Assembly (NCBI GenBank): GCA_027579435.1
Contig: JANBPK010000748.1
Location: 186,001 to 250,000 of the forward strand
Origin: Candolleomyces eurysporus
Taxonomy: Eukaryota > Basidiomycota > Agaricomycetes > Agaricales > Psathyrellaceae
Direction of reading: 5' to 3'
DNA length: 64,000 nucleotides
Below, in pieces: positions 35,659 to 46,577 of the stretch (its first letter is position 1; every line of letters starts with the position of its first letter). The notes below the pieces were generated by a model. It worked only from the letters and a program-made list of their open reading frames with translations, was not told the origin of the DNA and did no database searches. The translations under genes and the position numbers were made by a program.

Positions 35659-36949
35659 CTGATGTGGAAAGAGCTGTGGTCGTTGTTCTGACACTGGACG
35701 GATCGAGTTGAGATCAATTGTTTGTACATGTTAGCAATCACAGCCTAGGAGCCGAGATCGGCACCAGTCGCCATTCATAGGCAGTAAGATGAACGGCGGG
35801 GAAGTAGAGTGGACATTCTGAGAGCCCAGCCAGGCGAGTATGGGGCATTTAAAGCGTCCGCAAGCTTAGCAAAGCTATAAGCGCATGGACGTCTGAAGGG
35901 CGAAACGACAGGATTTCTACCAGCGCAATTACTAGTACTGCCTGTTACCTATGAGATGAATCTCACCTCACTGCTCGACTGGACCCTATTTTTACTCAGA
36001 AGGACTGAGTAGGCTCAATAATCCTCGAAGAAAAATCACATCCGGCCTCGGGGAAGTATGCACATAGAACAACGCGACGAGCACTGGGAGTCCCACCCAC
36101 TCAGCGCTGGTCTATTTCCGAGCGCCGCACTGACTATAGCGAGCAGCGCAGCTTCCGCCACTGGGAGGACTGGGTGATTGGAGGTGGAAGAAGGGGCGCG
36201 TATCTTGGAGGTAGTATGGCATGGGCTCAGAAGTCCCAGGTCTCCGTAGCCATCTGGTTCTGACGGCTGGCCCAAGCGAATGTGTTCACTTCCGTGAGCG
36301 ATCCACCGGACGGGGCTACCAGGAGTACTCGGTCTTGATGTAGTATCTATCGGCGCCACAAGGGGTTCTGAGGCGTTCTTGGACTGTCACCAGTTGACGT
36401 GGCGGTAGCGATTGCGAGGTCCACGGCCTTGGTATGGTTGGCGGGAACTGCCAGGCAAGAATTTCTCGCGCGCGCGACTCACTCCGCCTTGCCTATCTTT
36501 GATTGATTGACCAAGCCCGATGAAGGGGTGGATGGTCAAAGCTATGATACATGTGCTAAGTATTAATCTATGTAAGGTTTGCTGGGATATGGACGAGCAT
36601 GGCTCCAAAGATGTCCCAAACTCGACGAACGTCAGATAAATCGGGCCTGCCCACAGCCTCATAGGCATCTTCGGCGAACTCTGAAAAGCAGAGATTAGAG
36701 TCACCAGATTAAGTTCACCTTTTGTTTCAGGTGTTCTTGACATAAGAAACATCTCTAGAACCTGGCAATAGCTGATAGAAAACAAGGATAGAACAAGAAT
36801 TTAGGTTTTCAGCAGGTATTATAACAGCGCATTTGAACACGAGTTCTCGTGGGCCTAACAAGGACCTAAGTACTAAGTCCCAGAACTCGGGGTCATTGCA
36901 CCTAGAATCGCACCTAGAATTTGGCGCCACGCCGCCGGCTGACGTCCTC
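35659..36949. other. Intergenic region, no recognisable gene
   Basis: 1.3 kb upstream of the histidinol-phosphatase gene. The minus strand has open stretches of 107-132 codons (36036-36359, 36387-36785) without motifs and without a plausible exon chain. It may hold old gene debris. Confidence 0.4.
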
Positions 36950-37271
36950 ACATGAATGCATGGGGTTTCCAGGTTCTAAGGTGTGGTTATCTTTCAAGAT
37001 AACGCAGATGCACACTCACATCGACTTCCCGATGCCGGCGGATGATCGAAGTCTTTGAAGTGCCAGTCGCGCGCGCGAGAAATTCCTGCCTGGCAGTTCT
37101 CGCCAACCTCACATGAATGCATGGGGTTTCCAGGTTCTAAGGTGTGGTTATCTTCCAAGATAACGCAGATGCACACTCACATCGACTTCCCGATGCCGGC
37201 GGATGATCGAAGTCTTTGAAGTGCCAGTCTCGCGCGCGAGAAATTCCTGCCTGGCAGATCCCGCCAACCTC
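36950..37271. repeat. Two tandem copies of a 161-bp unit
   Basis: 36950-37110 and 37111-37271 are almost identical, differing at only a few positions (for example TTTCAAG/TTCCAAG and GTCGCGCG/GTCTCGCG). Each starts ACATGAATGCATGGGG, contains CTTAC-free GC-rich DNA with a GATGCCGGCGGATGATC segment and an alternating CGCGCGCG tract, and ends GCCAACCTC. The near-identity implies a recent duplication. No coding role is seen. Confidence 0.75.
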
Positions 37272-37293
37272 ACATAGGTGTCCTTTGAGCAGA

Positions 37294-37642
37294 GCTGCCG
37301 AGGCCTTGTCATTTCTCTTGCGCGGAGCAAGCACTCTCGACGATGAAATTGCTGATTTCACTTATCACGATGGATGGCTAAAACTCGAAAAGTTGCTGCT
37401 TCTGCGTATGGCGGATCCCAGTGGGGATCCGGACCTTCGCAGCAGCAGTATTTGGAAGTTATGGATCGGGTCTCTTCTTGAGGTTACAAACAGACTGGCA
37501 GTGAGTGATCTTCCCTTGTTCTGACGTAACAACTGACATCGTTTGGATATTTGGTTAGGCCCAAAAGCCTGAGGTTGCTGCGATTATCCTCGAGTTTCTT
37601 GAGAACCTCAAGCGTGGTCGTGGGAAGTTGGCCCTTGAATAA
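37294..37642 (+). pseudogene. 3'-end relic of a NACHT gene (array unit 1)
   Basis: This matches only the last two exons of the NACHT genes ending at 42564 and 48916. It reads ASTLDDEIADFTYHDGWLKL, then EKLLLLRMADPSG and SLLEVTNRLA. The conserved intron follows (37501-37559, starting GTGAGTGATCTTCCC), then AQKPEVAAIILEFLENLKRG and a TAA at 37640. The NACHT domain and everything before it are missing. The 161-bp tandem repeat now lies directly upstream. It is the first, mostly lost, unit of the tandem array. Confidence 0.7.
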
Positions 37643-37779
37643 GTCGCAATGGGGGACTTGAACTAGCTCCGGTTTGCGGCCTCTCTCCTTACCGAACGAG
37701 TCGATAGACTGCCCCGAATCCTGTTTCTAATATGTTATATGTTATGGACACGTTAATAGCAGCTAATTTCCCAGATGAA

Positions 37780-38040
37780 GGATATCCTGCCCAAATACAC
37801 CGGGATGTCTACAAAAATGTCAATAAACACGGTGCATAATAGTAAAATAGGCATGCTGTTCCATAATGAAGCCTGCAAGTGCCAAGTGCCCCGGAAGAGC
37901 TTCCTCCAACAAATAACCACAGAGGTCTATGAGGCTGAATCCCTTCGCCGTTGCCTCCAGGCATAGTCAGCCTATTTCTGGCCTGAAATAGAAAGTTTTG
38001 GACAGCCTGCGACAATAGTGTGGCACTTGGGACTGTCCGC
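37780..38040 (-). pseudogene. Internal fragment of an S28 serine carboxypeptidase gene
   Basis: The minus strand reads LLSQAVQNFLFQARNRLTMP, GGNGEGIQPHRPLWLFVGGS and SSGALGTCRLHYGT. It continues across an intron-like gap into HPGVFG-type sequence. The intact gene at 50809-53172 has ISQALQDFVYFARNVRLAMP and GGSYSGALAAFIMEQ at the same place. The fragment covers only the region around the nucleophile serine motif; the Tyr of GGSYSG is Ser here. No N- or C-terminal parts are nearby. It follows the NLR tail just as the intact S28 gene follows the third NLR. Confidence 0.7.
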
Positions 38041-38185
38041 GAACGGGGGATGAGATCCATCGTTATCTCAGGAGAGGCTGACGTCATCTCAGAACGCGAT
38101 ATTTTGTTTCTGTTTGTTCTTAACCCTGCCACTGTCGCCTCATCACATGCTGGCCATAGCCTACTACATACCCCGATTCAGGTTC

Positions 38186-39218
38186 ATGGCCAACCTATTC
38201 GCCGAATTACCTGAAGACGTTGGCAGGCTCACTTTTGAGCTCGTGGTGGAATCCAATCCTAAAGATGGAGTAGCTTGCAGCCTCGTATCGAGGAAGGTAA
38301 AATCATGGTATGAAATCTATGGTCCTCCCTTTGAATTCTGTTTGACACCTTATCGCAAGGGTGGAGCCCATTCTGTATCGGAATCTTGCTCTCACGACAA
38401 AAAAACTATCATACAAGCTATGCAATATGATGCAGGACCCATCCACAACCAAATCACCAGATTTTTTNCGCCTCACATGTCAAGAACTTACTGATTGCCT
38501 ATCAAGGCTTGGACCAAAGTATTTTGTCGCTCCTGAAGGCGTGTCGAGGCGTTGAAGTACTTGCAATATGGCCTGGATTCTCATCATCACGCTCGTCTGG
38601 AACTCAGGCGTTCCTAAATGCCGCCCCACCATTCTTGACTCCCCTGCGACTATCTCTTTTCGGCCACGCCTTCCCAATAGGCAGCCTGTCTTTTTCAGCC
38701 CCAATGTTCCAGCGCCTCACCCACCTTGAACTTGTGTGGAACCCTGGGGAAGAGTGGCAGTGGACGACGTTGCTGGAGCTTCGCTACCTCACTCACCTTT
38801 CAGTGGAGATCACGTTCAGCCTTCCGGATTGCGTGAAGCGGTTGAAGGAAATCATCTCTTCATGCAAACCCTCCCTGATGGTTGTCGTTGTATGGCTGCC
38901 CTCGAATATCAGCGATTCTAGTCGCGAGTTCGAAGACGCAAAAGCCATCAGCGATGGCTCTGTTGACATGCGGCTTGTCCTTGCTTTCATGGGCTCTGTT
39001 ATTGAAGCCGACAATTTGAAGTCCATGTATGGAGTCGTACGTTCCTTTCCAGATTTACTCCGTGATTGGAGTGGGAGATCGATTGGGAAGGATTTTTGGA
39101 CTCAAGCTGAAGAAACAATTGCGGAACGCTACCAGCGATTGAAGCAGGTGAGGATTCTATGTCTTTTTCAGTTGATAATACTGATACTTACTAGACGCTG
39201 GCCAGAAAGGACTTTTAG
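38186..39218 (+). CDS. F-box-like agaricomycete protein
   Basis: Three exons: 38186-38307, 38360-39147 (discounting N at 38468) and 39195-39218, giving 310 aa. The N-terminus MANLFAELPEDVGRLTFELV followed by ACSLVSRKVKSWVEPILYRN is a degenerate F-box of a type abundant in agaricomycetes. The splice inside the Trp codon of KSW restores the typical SW-VEP-LYR sequence. The rest (LLKACRGVEVLAIWPGF, RLTHLELVW, LTHLSVEITF) looks leucine-rich. F-box proteins select substrates for SCF ubiquitin ligases, which is inferred here. It sits between units 1 and 2 of the NLR array but is not itself repeated in the window. Confidence 0.7.
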
Positions 39219-39729
39219 ACACATTGTCAAAGACCGAGTAGTCTGGACCCCAAACCCAGTTTTACATGGAGTTTATCTTCTCCGAGCTGTTTACTACAGT
39301 CGCCACTACGGGCCCATTGGCTACTTACTGGGAGCTTTTATGTTCCAATCTCACCTTCTCTGTCACATTGTACACTCTGGGCAATCAGGTCTAGCGGTCC
39401 CTTTGTCTGCAACGTTGAATTGGATGGAGTTTTTTGGTGCTAGTTCATGGACTGTCCCATGAGTTCGTTCGGTCGCCTTCCAACATTGCAGTTGTTCCGC
39501 AGGCTCTGACATATTCCTTGTACAATTTGGGTGTGCGTTGATTTCTTATTTCTTATCTCCATACATCTCTCGGCTCGATATCCCTGCAGCATATGCATTG
39601 AAGTGGGAAGTGCGCAATTCCACTTCCCCGTTCCCTCTTAGCGTGCCACTGTAACAGACCCACGTGCTGTGACTGACTTGTGTCGTCGATGGCCCTTTCA
39701 CCGTTCCTGTCCCTCGAGGGCAACGCCCA

Positions 39730-39980
39730 CATTGACCAAATCGATTGTCAAAAAAAGCGGCGAATGAGCAATCTCACTTCGTCCACAACGTCTCACTGGA
39801 TGTCTGGCTGAAGATTGTGATTTCCATCACTTGGATTTGAGACATCTCTATGGCACGCATACTTAGTTTGCTTTCAGCTGACCTCAACGTCCCTAATTCA
39901 AGATTATACCACTCATACATTGAAAGCCTTGCGTCTCCGGTTTACCATTCCTCCTCTTTAAGTTTCAGGGCGCCTGTCTA
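39730..39980 (+). pseudogene. 5' relic of the F-box/propeller gene (array unit 2)
   Basis: Aligns with the start of the intact gene at 43309: AATCTCACTTCGTCCACAAC matches AGCTCACTTCGTCCGCAAC, then CACTGGATGTCTGGCTG and a remnant of the first intron. An in-frame TGA replaces a codon at ITWI-R-D, and nothing of the large second and third exons remains. Upstream DNA (39550-39670) also matches the promoter side of the intact gene (CATCTCTCGGCTCGATATCC, CACTGTAACAGACCCACGTG). So a whole unit was duplicated and then decayed. Confidence 0.65.
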
Positions 39981-40089
39981 TATTTAGCCAGACACAGCCT
40001 CAAAGAATGCCTCGTGCCTGTTTGCCATAGTGACCGGTGCGCCCATTGCTTGCTTCCCTCCTTCACCTTGCTTGCCCACCATCCCCCGC

Positions 40090-42564
40090 ATGATGCCCCC
40101 AGAATCCCAGAAATCTGGTGTCTGGTCCCGCGTCTTGTCGCGATTTGGCAGTCGCAGGAGCAAACGATCTATTACCCAACGTGAAGGCCCGTCTCCGATT
40201 GCGGCTGGGCCATTATCGTTGCAATATTCTTCCACACGCTCAGCTCCTGATTTGTTATCTGCCACAGACACCCCAACTCTTACAATCCATGGATCGCAGC
40301 CCCCGATACAACAATCTCGAAGTGATATGGAAGTACATTCTTCACGCAATGTGGCATCCCCGATGGCCGGAAATCAAGACCTTCTTCAACCACCTCAAAC
40401 ATTCTCAATGCTCCGTCCTAATGACAAACGGATAGTACCAAAGGCCCGCAAAAAATTCAATTTTTTTTGGTCGCTCGACGTCGTTCTTTCCGGGCGCCAG
40501 CCGCGTTCACATGGGGGACATACAGTATTTCGAAGGTTCCCATATTACTCTGCATTCGGGTGGTGGCGTTGGCGATACATCGAAAGACGGTATGTCAAGT
40601 TCATTCAGTTCCGCCAATATTGGGCATCGATTACTAAAATTTGCAGGCTGGGAACTCCTGTTGAAGAATATCGCACCCAACGCTCTACACGACTCGAGTG
40701 CCCGATACGACGCCCCAAAATGCGACGAAGACACTCGTGTCGAGGTTACTGACGAGATCATGGACTGGATCCAAAACCGTGACGCTTCTCAACCCTTGCT
40801 CTGCATGACGGGCGCTGCAGGTGCCGGAAAATCTGCGCTCCAGCAAACTATCGCCGAACGTTGTACGGAGTTGGACATCCTTTCTGCAGCATTCTTCTGT
40901 TCTTCTACAGACCCCACTCGAAACACAATCGCTTTCATTGTCCCTACTATCGCCTATCAGATGGGATTGAAACATCACGGCTTCCAAAGCTCTGTTTCTG
41001 CGGCCGTGAAGCACGACCCCAACATCTTCTCCCGCTCACTGCAGTCCCAGATGGAAGTCCTCATTATTCGCCCCTTCGAAAGCCTCCGAAGGAGTCACGA
41101 ACTCGACACCTTTCCATATGTCATTCTCATCGATGGCCTCGACGAGTGCATCGGCAAATACAACGCCACCTCACAACCTCCCCCCNGCCGACGCTGATGA
41201 TCGACGTCAGGCTGAAGATCGACAAGCAGAGCTACTGGCCGCCTTTAAGCACTGCATCGTCAACAAGAGTCTCCCCTTTCGCGTATTCATCGCCAGCAGA
41301 CCGGAATGGGCTATTCATACTGCGCTCAAACCTGGTGGTCATCTGCGCCAGGTGGCATACCATATAGAGCTCAGTGACAAGTACGACGCCTCTGGGGATA
41401 TGCGTCGATACCTTCAGAGGAGGTTCAAAGATATCGGTCTTCAAATCGGTAATCCCCAATGGTTCAGCGAAGATGCCATTGAGACTCTTGTCGAAGCTGC
41501 ATCGGGGCAGTTCGTTTATGTCGCCACGGTGTACAAGTACATAACGGAGCGTCGAAGTTCCCCGGCGGAGAGGCTGAAGGTTGTTCTCGCTTGGACACCG
41601 CACAAGGGGCAAGTAGTGCGTCCTTTCGAGGCGCTAGACAGGCTTTATACCAGCATTCTGTCGACTGCGAAGAAAGCGTACGAAGCTGTTGATACGCACC
41701 ATGGACGCGATTTTCTTCTTCTTTTTCGGGCGCACCAAATGAATGTGGATTGGTTTTGGGTACCATCTGCAAACATCCATATCAACATTTCAGGAGACGT
41801 CCTTTCTGAGCTGCTTGGCTTGGAAGCCGGGGCAGAAGATGTGCTGTTCTCTGACCTCCGTTCCCTCGTTAACCTGGAAAGGTTTGACGGCGGTGATCTA
41901 CGTCTACGTCTGTACCACAAATCCTTCTCCGACTTCCTGCAGGAAGAAAGTCGTGCAAAGGAACTGTTCATACCAGTATCTCGTGTTTGCACGCACCTCT
42001 CAAAGCGCTGTATGAAACTCATCATCGAATGTCCGCTAGACTTTGACTCTCGTGCGTATCGGCAGTTCCTAGTATTGACATTGGCATTGACTCGACTTAC
42101 AACCCTCTTATCTCAGTACCGGATCAATGGGAGGCACTCCCCCTCCTAGAGCTACATAGGCGCACTTTGGAGGATGCCGCCCAAGACCTGCCATTTTTTT
42201 TNCCGCGAAGTAAGCACTGATGATGATGAAATCGCTGATTTCACTCATCACGATGGATGGCCAAAACTCGAAAAGTTGCTGCTTCTGATTATGGCGGATC
42301 CCGAAGGGTGGGTTCGCGACGCCGACAATTGGAATCTATGGATCAACGATCTTTTTCATGTTTCGAACAACTTGAAAGTGGGCGATCTTCCCTTGTTCTG
42401 AGATAACAACTGACATCGTTTGGATTTTCGGTTAGGCCCGAAAGCCTGAGGTTGCTGCGACTATCTTCGATTTTCTTGAAAAGATAAAGCGTGGTCGAGA
42501 GGGGTTGGGTCTTAGAACGAGGGGCTCAAATTCCGATTCAGACTCAAGCTCTGACTCGGACTAG
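40090..42564 (+). CDS. NACHT-domain STAND protein, array copy 1
   Basis: Model: 40090-40589, 40647-42051, 42117-42377, 42436-42564. Three extra bases are discounted: one T in the eight-T run at 40461-40468, and N at 41186 and 42202. This gives exactly 763 aa. The N-terminus is basic and Ser-rich (GVWSRVLSRFGSRRSKR). A glycine-rich beta segment GDIQYFEGSHITLHSGGG comes next, then NACHT with Walker A GAAGAGKS near residue 222, Walker B VILIDGLDEC near 324 and sensor-like FIASRPEWAI. Helical parts with YHKSFSDFLQEESRAK follow. No ankyrin, WD40 or TPR array is present. Instead a conserved tail DDDEIADFTHHDGWPKLEKL and ARKPEVAATI end in an acidic Ser/Asp run. The T-run lesion may be a base-call error or a true frameshift. 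Probably an intracellular recognition protein, by family. Confidence 0.75.
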
Positions 42565-42689
42565 CTCTAGTTTGTCGCCTCTCTCCTTACTGAATGAGTC
42601 GATAGACTACCCCGAATCCTGTTGTCTAATATGTAATTCATGCGTTAATAGCGATATGATTAGCTCCAACTCGGGTTGCAACATCGGGC

Positions 42690-42995
42690 TTTCAGCAAGC
42701 ACAGTTACATTGACTATCGCAAGGCCAGCACTGCCCACTGCCACACCCAATCAGAACGGACTAATTCTGACCTCGGACGCTGAAGAACCCTGCCTCTCGA
42801 ATTCCGAATCCCATCGCGGCCAAGTCGTCAGCCTGATTCCACTTCTCCAATGCTCGATTATACAACAGTGTTTGTATGTGACGTATCCGAACCATGGTAT
42901 TCGTTTGTAAGGTACTGGTATAGGTCGAACGTCTGTGCTCGATGTGTTTTCCTCGGTAGCAGAGAGTGTTACCTGCAGCCAGGGATCGCCTAGAA
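42690..42995 (-). pseudogene. C-terminal fragment of an S28 serine carboxypeptidase gene
   Basis: The minus strand has GDPWLQVTLSATEENTSSTD, VRPI and WPRWDSEFERQGSSASEVR. The intact gene at 50809 has RDPWLEVTLSATEANASSTD and FPRWVSEFERQGSSASKAR. The segment with the catalytic His (HGSDM in the intact gene) is degraded here (WFGYVTYKH). Upstream exons are gone, and the promoter of the F-box/propeller gene starts where they should be. It directly follows the end of NACHT copy 1, the same order as at 37.3-38.0 and 48.9-53.2 kb. Confidence 0.7.
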
Positions 42996-43308
42996 TATAA
43001 TTGGGCAGTTGGTTTCTTGTTTCTAATTTACATACATCTCTCGGCTCGATATCCGCGCAGCATGTGCATATGAAGTGGGAATTGACACATACATAGATCA
43101 TACGCAGTTCCATTCCCCTCCCCGGCATCCCCCACTTGAGTAGGTAGATGTGACACTGTAACAGACCCACGTGTTGTGACTGGACCCGGAATCGAGCTCC
43201 CATCTTTCTCTCGAAACAGTCTTAGTTATCCTACCAGCGTCGCCCCTGCTCTAAACTTCGATTCGGGTTCATTGGCAAGGGTACACCCGCAATCGAAACA
43301 CCAAATAG

Positions 43309-45177
43309 ATGGCATCTGAATCGACCAATTTGATTGTCAAAACGGAGCAAGCTCACTTCGTCCGCAACGTTCCACTGGATGTCTGGCTAGAGATTGTGAA
43401 TTCTATCACCTGGATTCGAGATATTTTCTCTCTGGCACGCGTACGTAGTCTGCTTTCAGCTAACCTCTACATCCCTGATTCAAAATTACACCCCAGACAT
43501 GCCGATCCCTGTATAAGCTTCTCTTCCAAAGGGCTGTCTGGATATCTATCCTTCGGCACGTATGCCGACAAGACTCACTATTCCTGCCGTCGTATCCAGT
43601 CCATAGGATGACGCTTCGTCAGCTACGACGAGCTGCAGTTGGCCCGTATCGGTTTCGCAATTTGGTCGAAAGAAATTGCCTGAACGATTGTGGCCGTCTG
43701 GACGATCCAAAGCGGTTGAAGTCAGTCTCGAGAACGACTTTTACCCAACCACTAAAGGAAAGGCTTACCCCGATTCTGTTGCCTGGCGGAAGATTTTTGG
43801 TCGCCGTTGGTGAAAATCGCCTCAAGTTGTGGGATTTGGGTGTGGCAGGTATCTCCCCAATATCTCCACCAACCGTTGCAGCGGAAGTGCAACTATTTCA
43901 GAAGCAGGGTTCTGGTCCCGTTTTTTATGCCGCCACGCAGCTTGACTTTGACGTTATTGGAACAGACCGAGTTAGAGTTGCAGCTTGTTCGATAATTCTC
44001 CGGAAAAGAGCCATGTGTGTTGGTTCCTGTCGGCCTTCTCTTTACTCCTCGCTGATTTTGTCGTCATTCTATGCGACCAGTGTTAACGTGTATGATGTAG
44101 TCATGTCAAGTGAAGAACTGCCTATGTTCAAAAAAGGTGGCACTTTCAGGCTGGAGATCAATAATGCGCGACTGTGGTTGGAAGCATCCGTGCGCGGGGA
44201 TAACGTCTACCTCGCGGAGGGAGACGGAAGAGGAATCCTGTGGGACTTGGCCGGCCGTCGATACGCCGTATGGCCTGGCAAAAAGTACGCCGAGGAAGAC
44301 TTCAGTGTGAGTGGCAGCTATGTACTCTTCCGCAGAGAAGGCTGAGTATCGATTATAGACTATATTCACTAACGATCACCTTATTACAATTGCAACCCTC
44401 TACCGCACGATCTACGTGTGGGCCATACCATCTGGTGACGAGAATATTACCTGGCACATGGTATCAGACGGTACTATCTCTGGTCAGGATGTGGTCGCTG
44501 AACATCGGGCTATGGTCGCTGCACCAGGCGTCTGCCTTCCTCTGCCACCCTACCTCCCGAGAGATACTCCTACTCGACGTTCATACACCGCATGCGTCGT
44601 TCCATCCGTTCGAAAGCGAAATCAACCTTTGATGTTCGATATCATGGACTTCGGCCCCCACCTTACTATCGCAAGATTCAGATTGAATATCGATCGGGGG
44701 TCAAGCAGCTCGGATAAATTCAATGCTACCGTTACCTGGCTGGCGACAACGACCCCAACGAAAAGCTGCAAACTTGACAAGATATCATTTTGGGACACCA
44801 ATCAAGTCCAGAGCCTCGATTTTGGCGCTTCATCTGGAGGCTTGTTCCTAGGTAATGAGCAGTGCTGGATATATACCCTACCCACTGCCAGTGCCACTGG
44901 CAATGATGGGACCGCCAACGCCGCCGACCCTGCCAGAATCAGAAGGAGCGTGCCAATTCCGACGTTTCCAGCCATTCAGGAATGGGGTGATATGCCGTTA
45001 AATCACCTGCCCGCCTCCCTGGTCCAAGAAGTAAAGATAACAAAGGTGTACGATCCCAAGGTTCGATCGGTGTCGATGTGTATGGCCTCGGGTCGAGCTG
45101 TTAGTACGTTAGCTCACTCCGTGAAAGGACAGATGCGAAAGACGACTTGGGTACATGACTTTTTGTCACTTGATTGA
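43309..45177 (+). CDS. F-box protein with beta-propeller-like C-terminal part
   Basis: Three exons: 43309-43440, 43497-44306, 44359-45177, giving 586 aa with phase-0 introns. The F-box lies at residues 16-65: HFVRNVPLDVWLEIVNSITW, IRDIFSLARTCRSLYKLLFQ and RAVWISILRHV, joined by the first intron. The body contains propeller-like segments (LLPGGRFLVAVGENRLKLWD, NVYLAEGDGRGILWDLAGRR, IATLYRTIYVWAIPSGDENI, ITWHMV). This is a common agaricomycete F-box/WD-like architecture, expected to recruit targets to an SCF ubiquitin ligase. It precedes NACHT copy 2 on the same strand, and a relic of the same gene precedes NACHT copy 1. Confidence 0.7.
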
Positions 45178-45441
45178 TTTGACGTCGTCAGGAGGCTTTC
45201 GATATTAAATCAATACGATGTTCCCTGAGACCCACTCAGATCTCAGGGGGAGGTGGCCATGTACTTATTCAAGTGTATGTCCATACGATCACATGTATTA
45301 TTTACTGTCGACAAAGAGTCACGTACGAAAGATCCACCCTAGCTGTTGCTCAGTGCCGTTTTGGTCTCCTATTCTTTGCGCGGAGCCTTCCACAACACTT
45401 CCGCCCGTGCATTCAGCTCGAGGGTGTGTGAAGTAGGAGGG

Positions 45442-46109
45442 CAAACTGACCAGAATCTCGGGAAATTGGGAATAGCGGCCCCGCTTAGCCGATTCCCACG
45501 GTGGGCCCGCCAAGTGGCAGCCAAACAAGTCGCGGCGTAGCCAAACAAAGCATGAGATAGCCAAACAAAGGGAAGGGCCAAATACGGGCACTCGCAACGC
45601 TCAACGACGACCGCTAGATAGTGCGTGTAGCCAAAAAAAAAGAATAAATAGCTTATCGGGCACTCGCAACGCTCAACGATGACTGCTAGATAGTGCGTGT
45701 AGCCAAAAAAAAAAAGCATGAGGTAACCAAACAAAAGGAAGGCAGCCAAATAAATAGCTTATCGGGCGCTCACCAGCCACTATGAATGCCAGATGGGCAG
45801 GGCAATGAAGAAGGGAACAGCAAGGGAACGGCGAGGAAGGAGGCAAGGGGCACGGTAATGCCATAGGGCTGGGTTAGAAACTCAGCGCGCCGGGCTAACA
45901 TGTTAGCTAATATTGGGAGGGCTGAGCACGATTCCTAACACCATTTACTAACAGTTACTAACAATTTTGTTAAAAACACGTTATAAATTGCTAGAAATAA
46001 TTGCCAACGAGCAAGTTTGCCCAATGTTTGGCCGCAGCCTTGCGGACCCGCCGTGGGAATCCGCTTGGCGGCCCCGCCATTTCCAATTCCTGGATGCTCT
46101 CAAACTGAC
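45442..46109. mobile_element. Non-autonomous DNA transposon with 9-bp target duplication
   Basis: The 650-bp element 45451-46100 is bounded by direct repeats CAAACTGAC at 45442-45450 and 46101-46109. Its ends form an imperfect inverted repeat of about 80 bp: left CAGAATCTCGGGAAATTGGG and onward, right complement AGAGCATCCAGGAATTGG and onward, both running through GATTCCCACGG(T/C)GGG and ending GCCAAAC. Inside are short direct repeats of CCAAACAAA and a 71-bp motif (GGGCACTCGCAACGCTCAAC...) present at least twice. No transposase frame is visible. The 8-9 bp duplication suggests a hAT- or Mutator-like parent. It lies between the F-box gene and NACHT copy 2. Confidence 0.7.
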
Positions 46110-46577
46110 GCACCCAGTTGCCGCTTCGAACGGTGAGTGATCCGCTTTCGAAGTTCGATCTCACTTGACTGACGTTTGGGGCAGCAATTATTGTTTCTTT
46201 CACTCGCCAACATCCTTAGGCTGCTCGCCTGGGAATTCAATTTGACTAGCTGTGAAACAATCTTAGTGCAGCACCCACTCACACATTGAAACCCTTGCGA
46301 CTCACATTTTCTGGGCGTCTGTCTATTCCGGGCCGAAACGCAGCCGCGAGCTGTTGCTGTGATGGCCCGTGCGCCCACTGCTTCTCCTTCCCTCATCACA
46401 TCTTGCTTCTCACTATCCCGCATGACGTCCCCCGAATCCAAGAAACCTGGTGTCTGGTCTGGCCTCGTTTCACGATTTGGCAGTCGCAGGAGCAACTTAC
46501 CCAATATTTCCCAGCTTGAAGGTACTAATTGCAATTAGGCCGTCATTGTTCGAATTCTAACATTAGTATCCTCCCAC

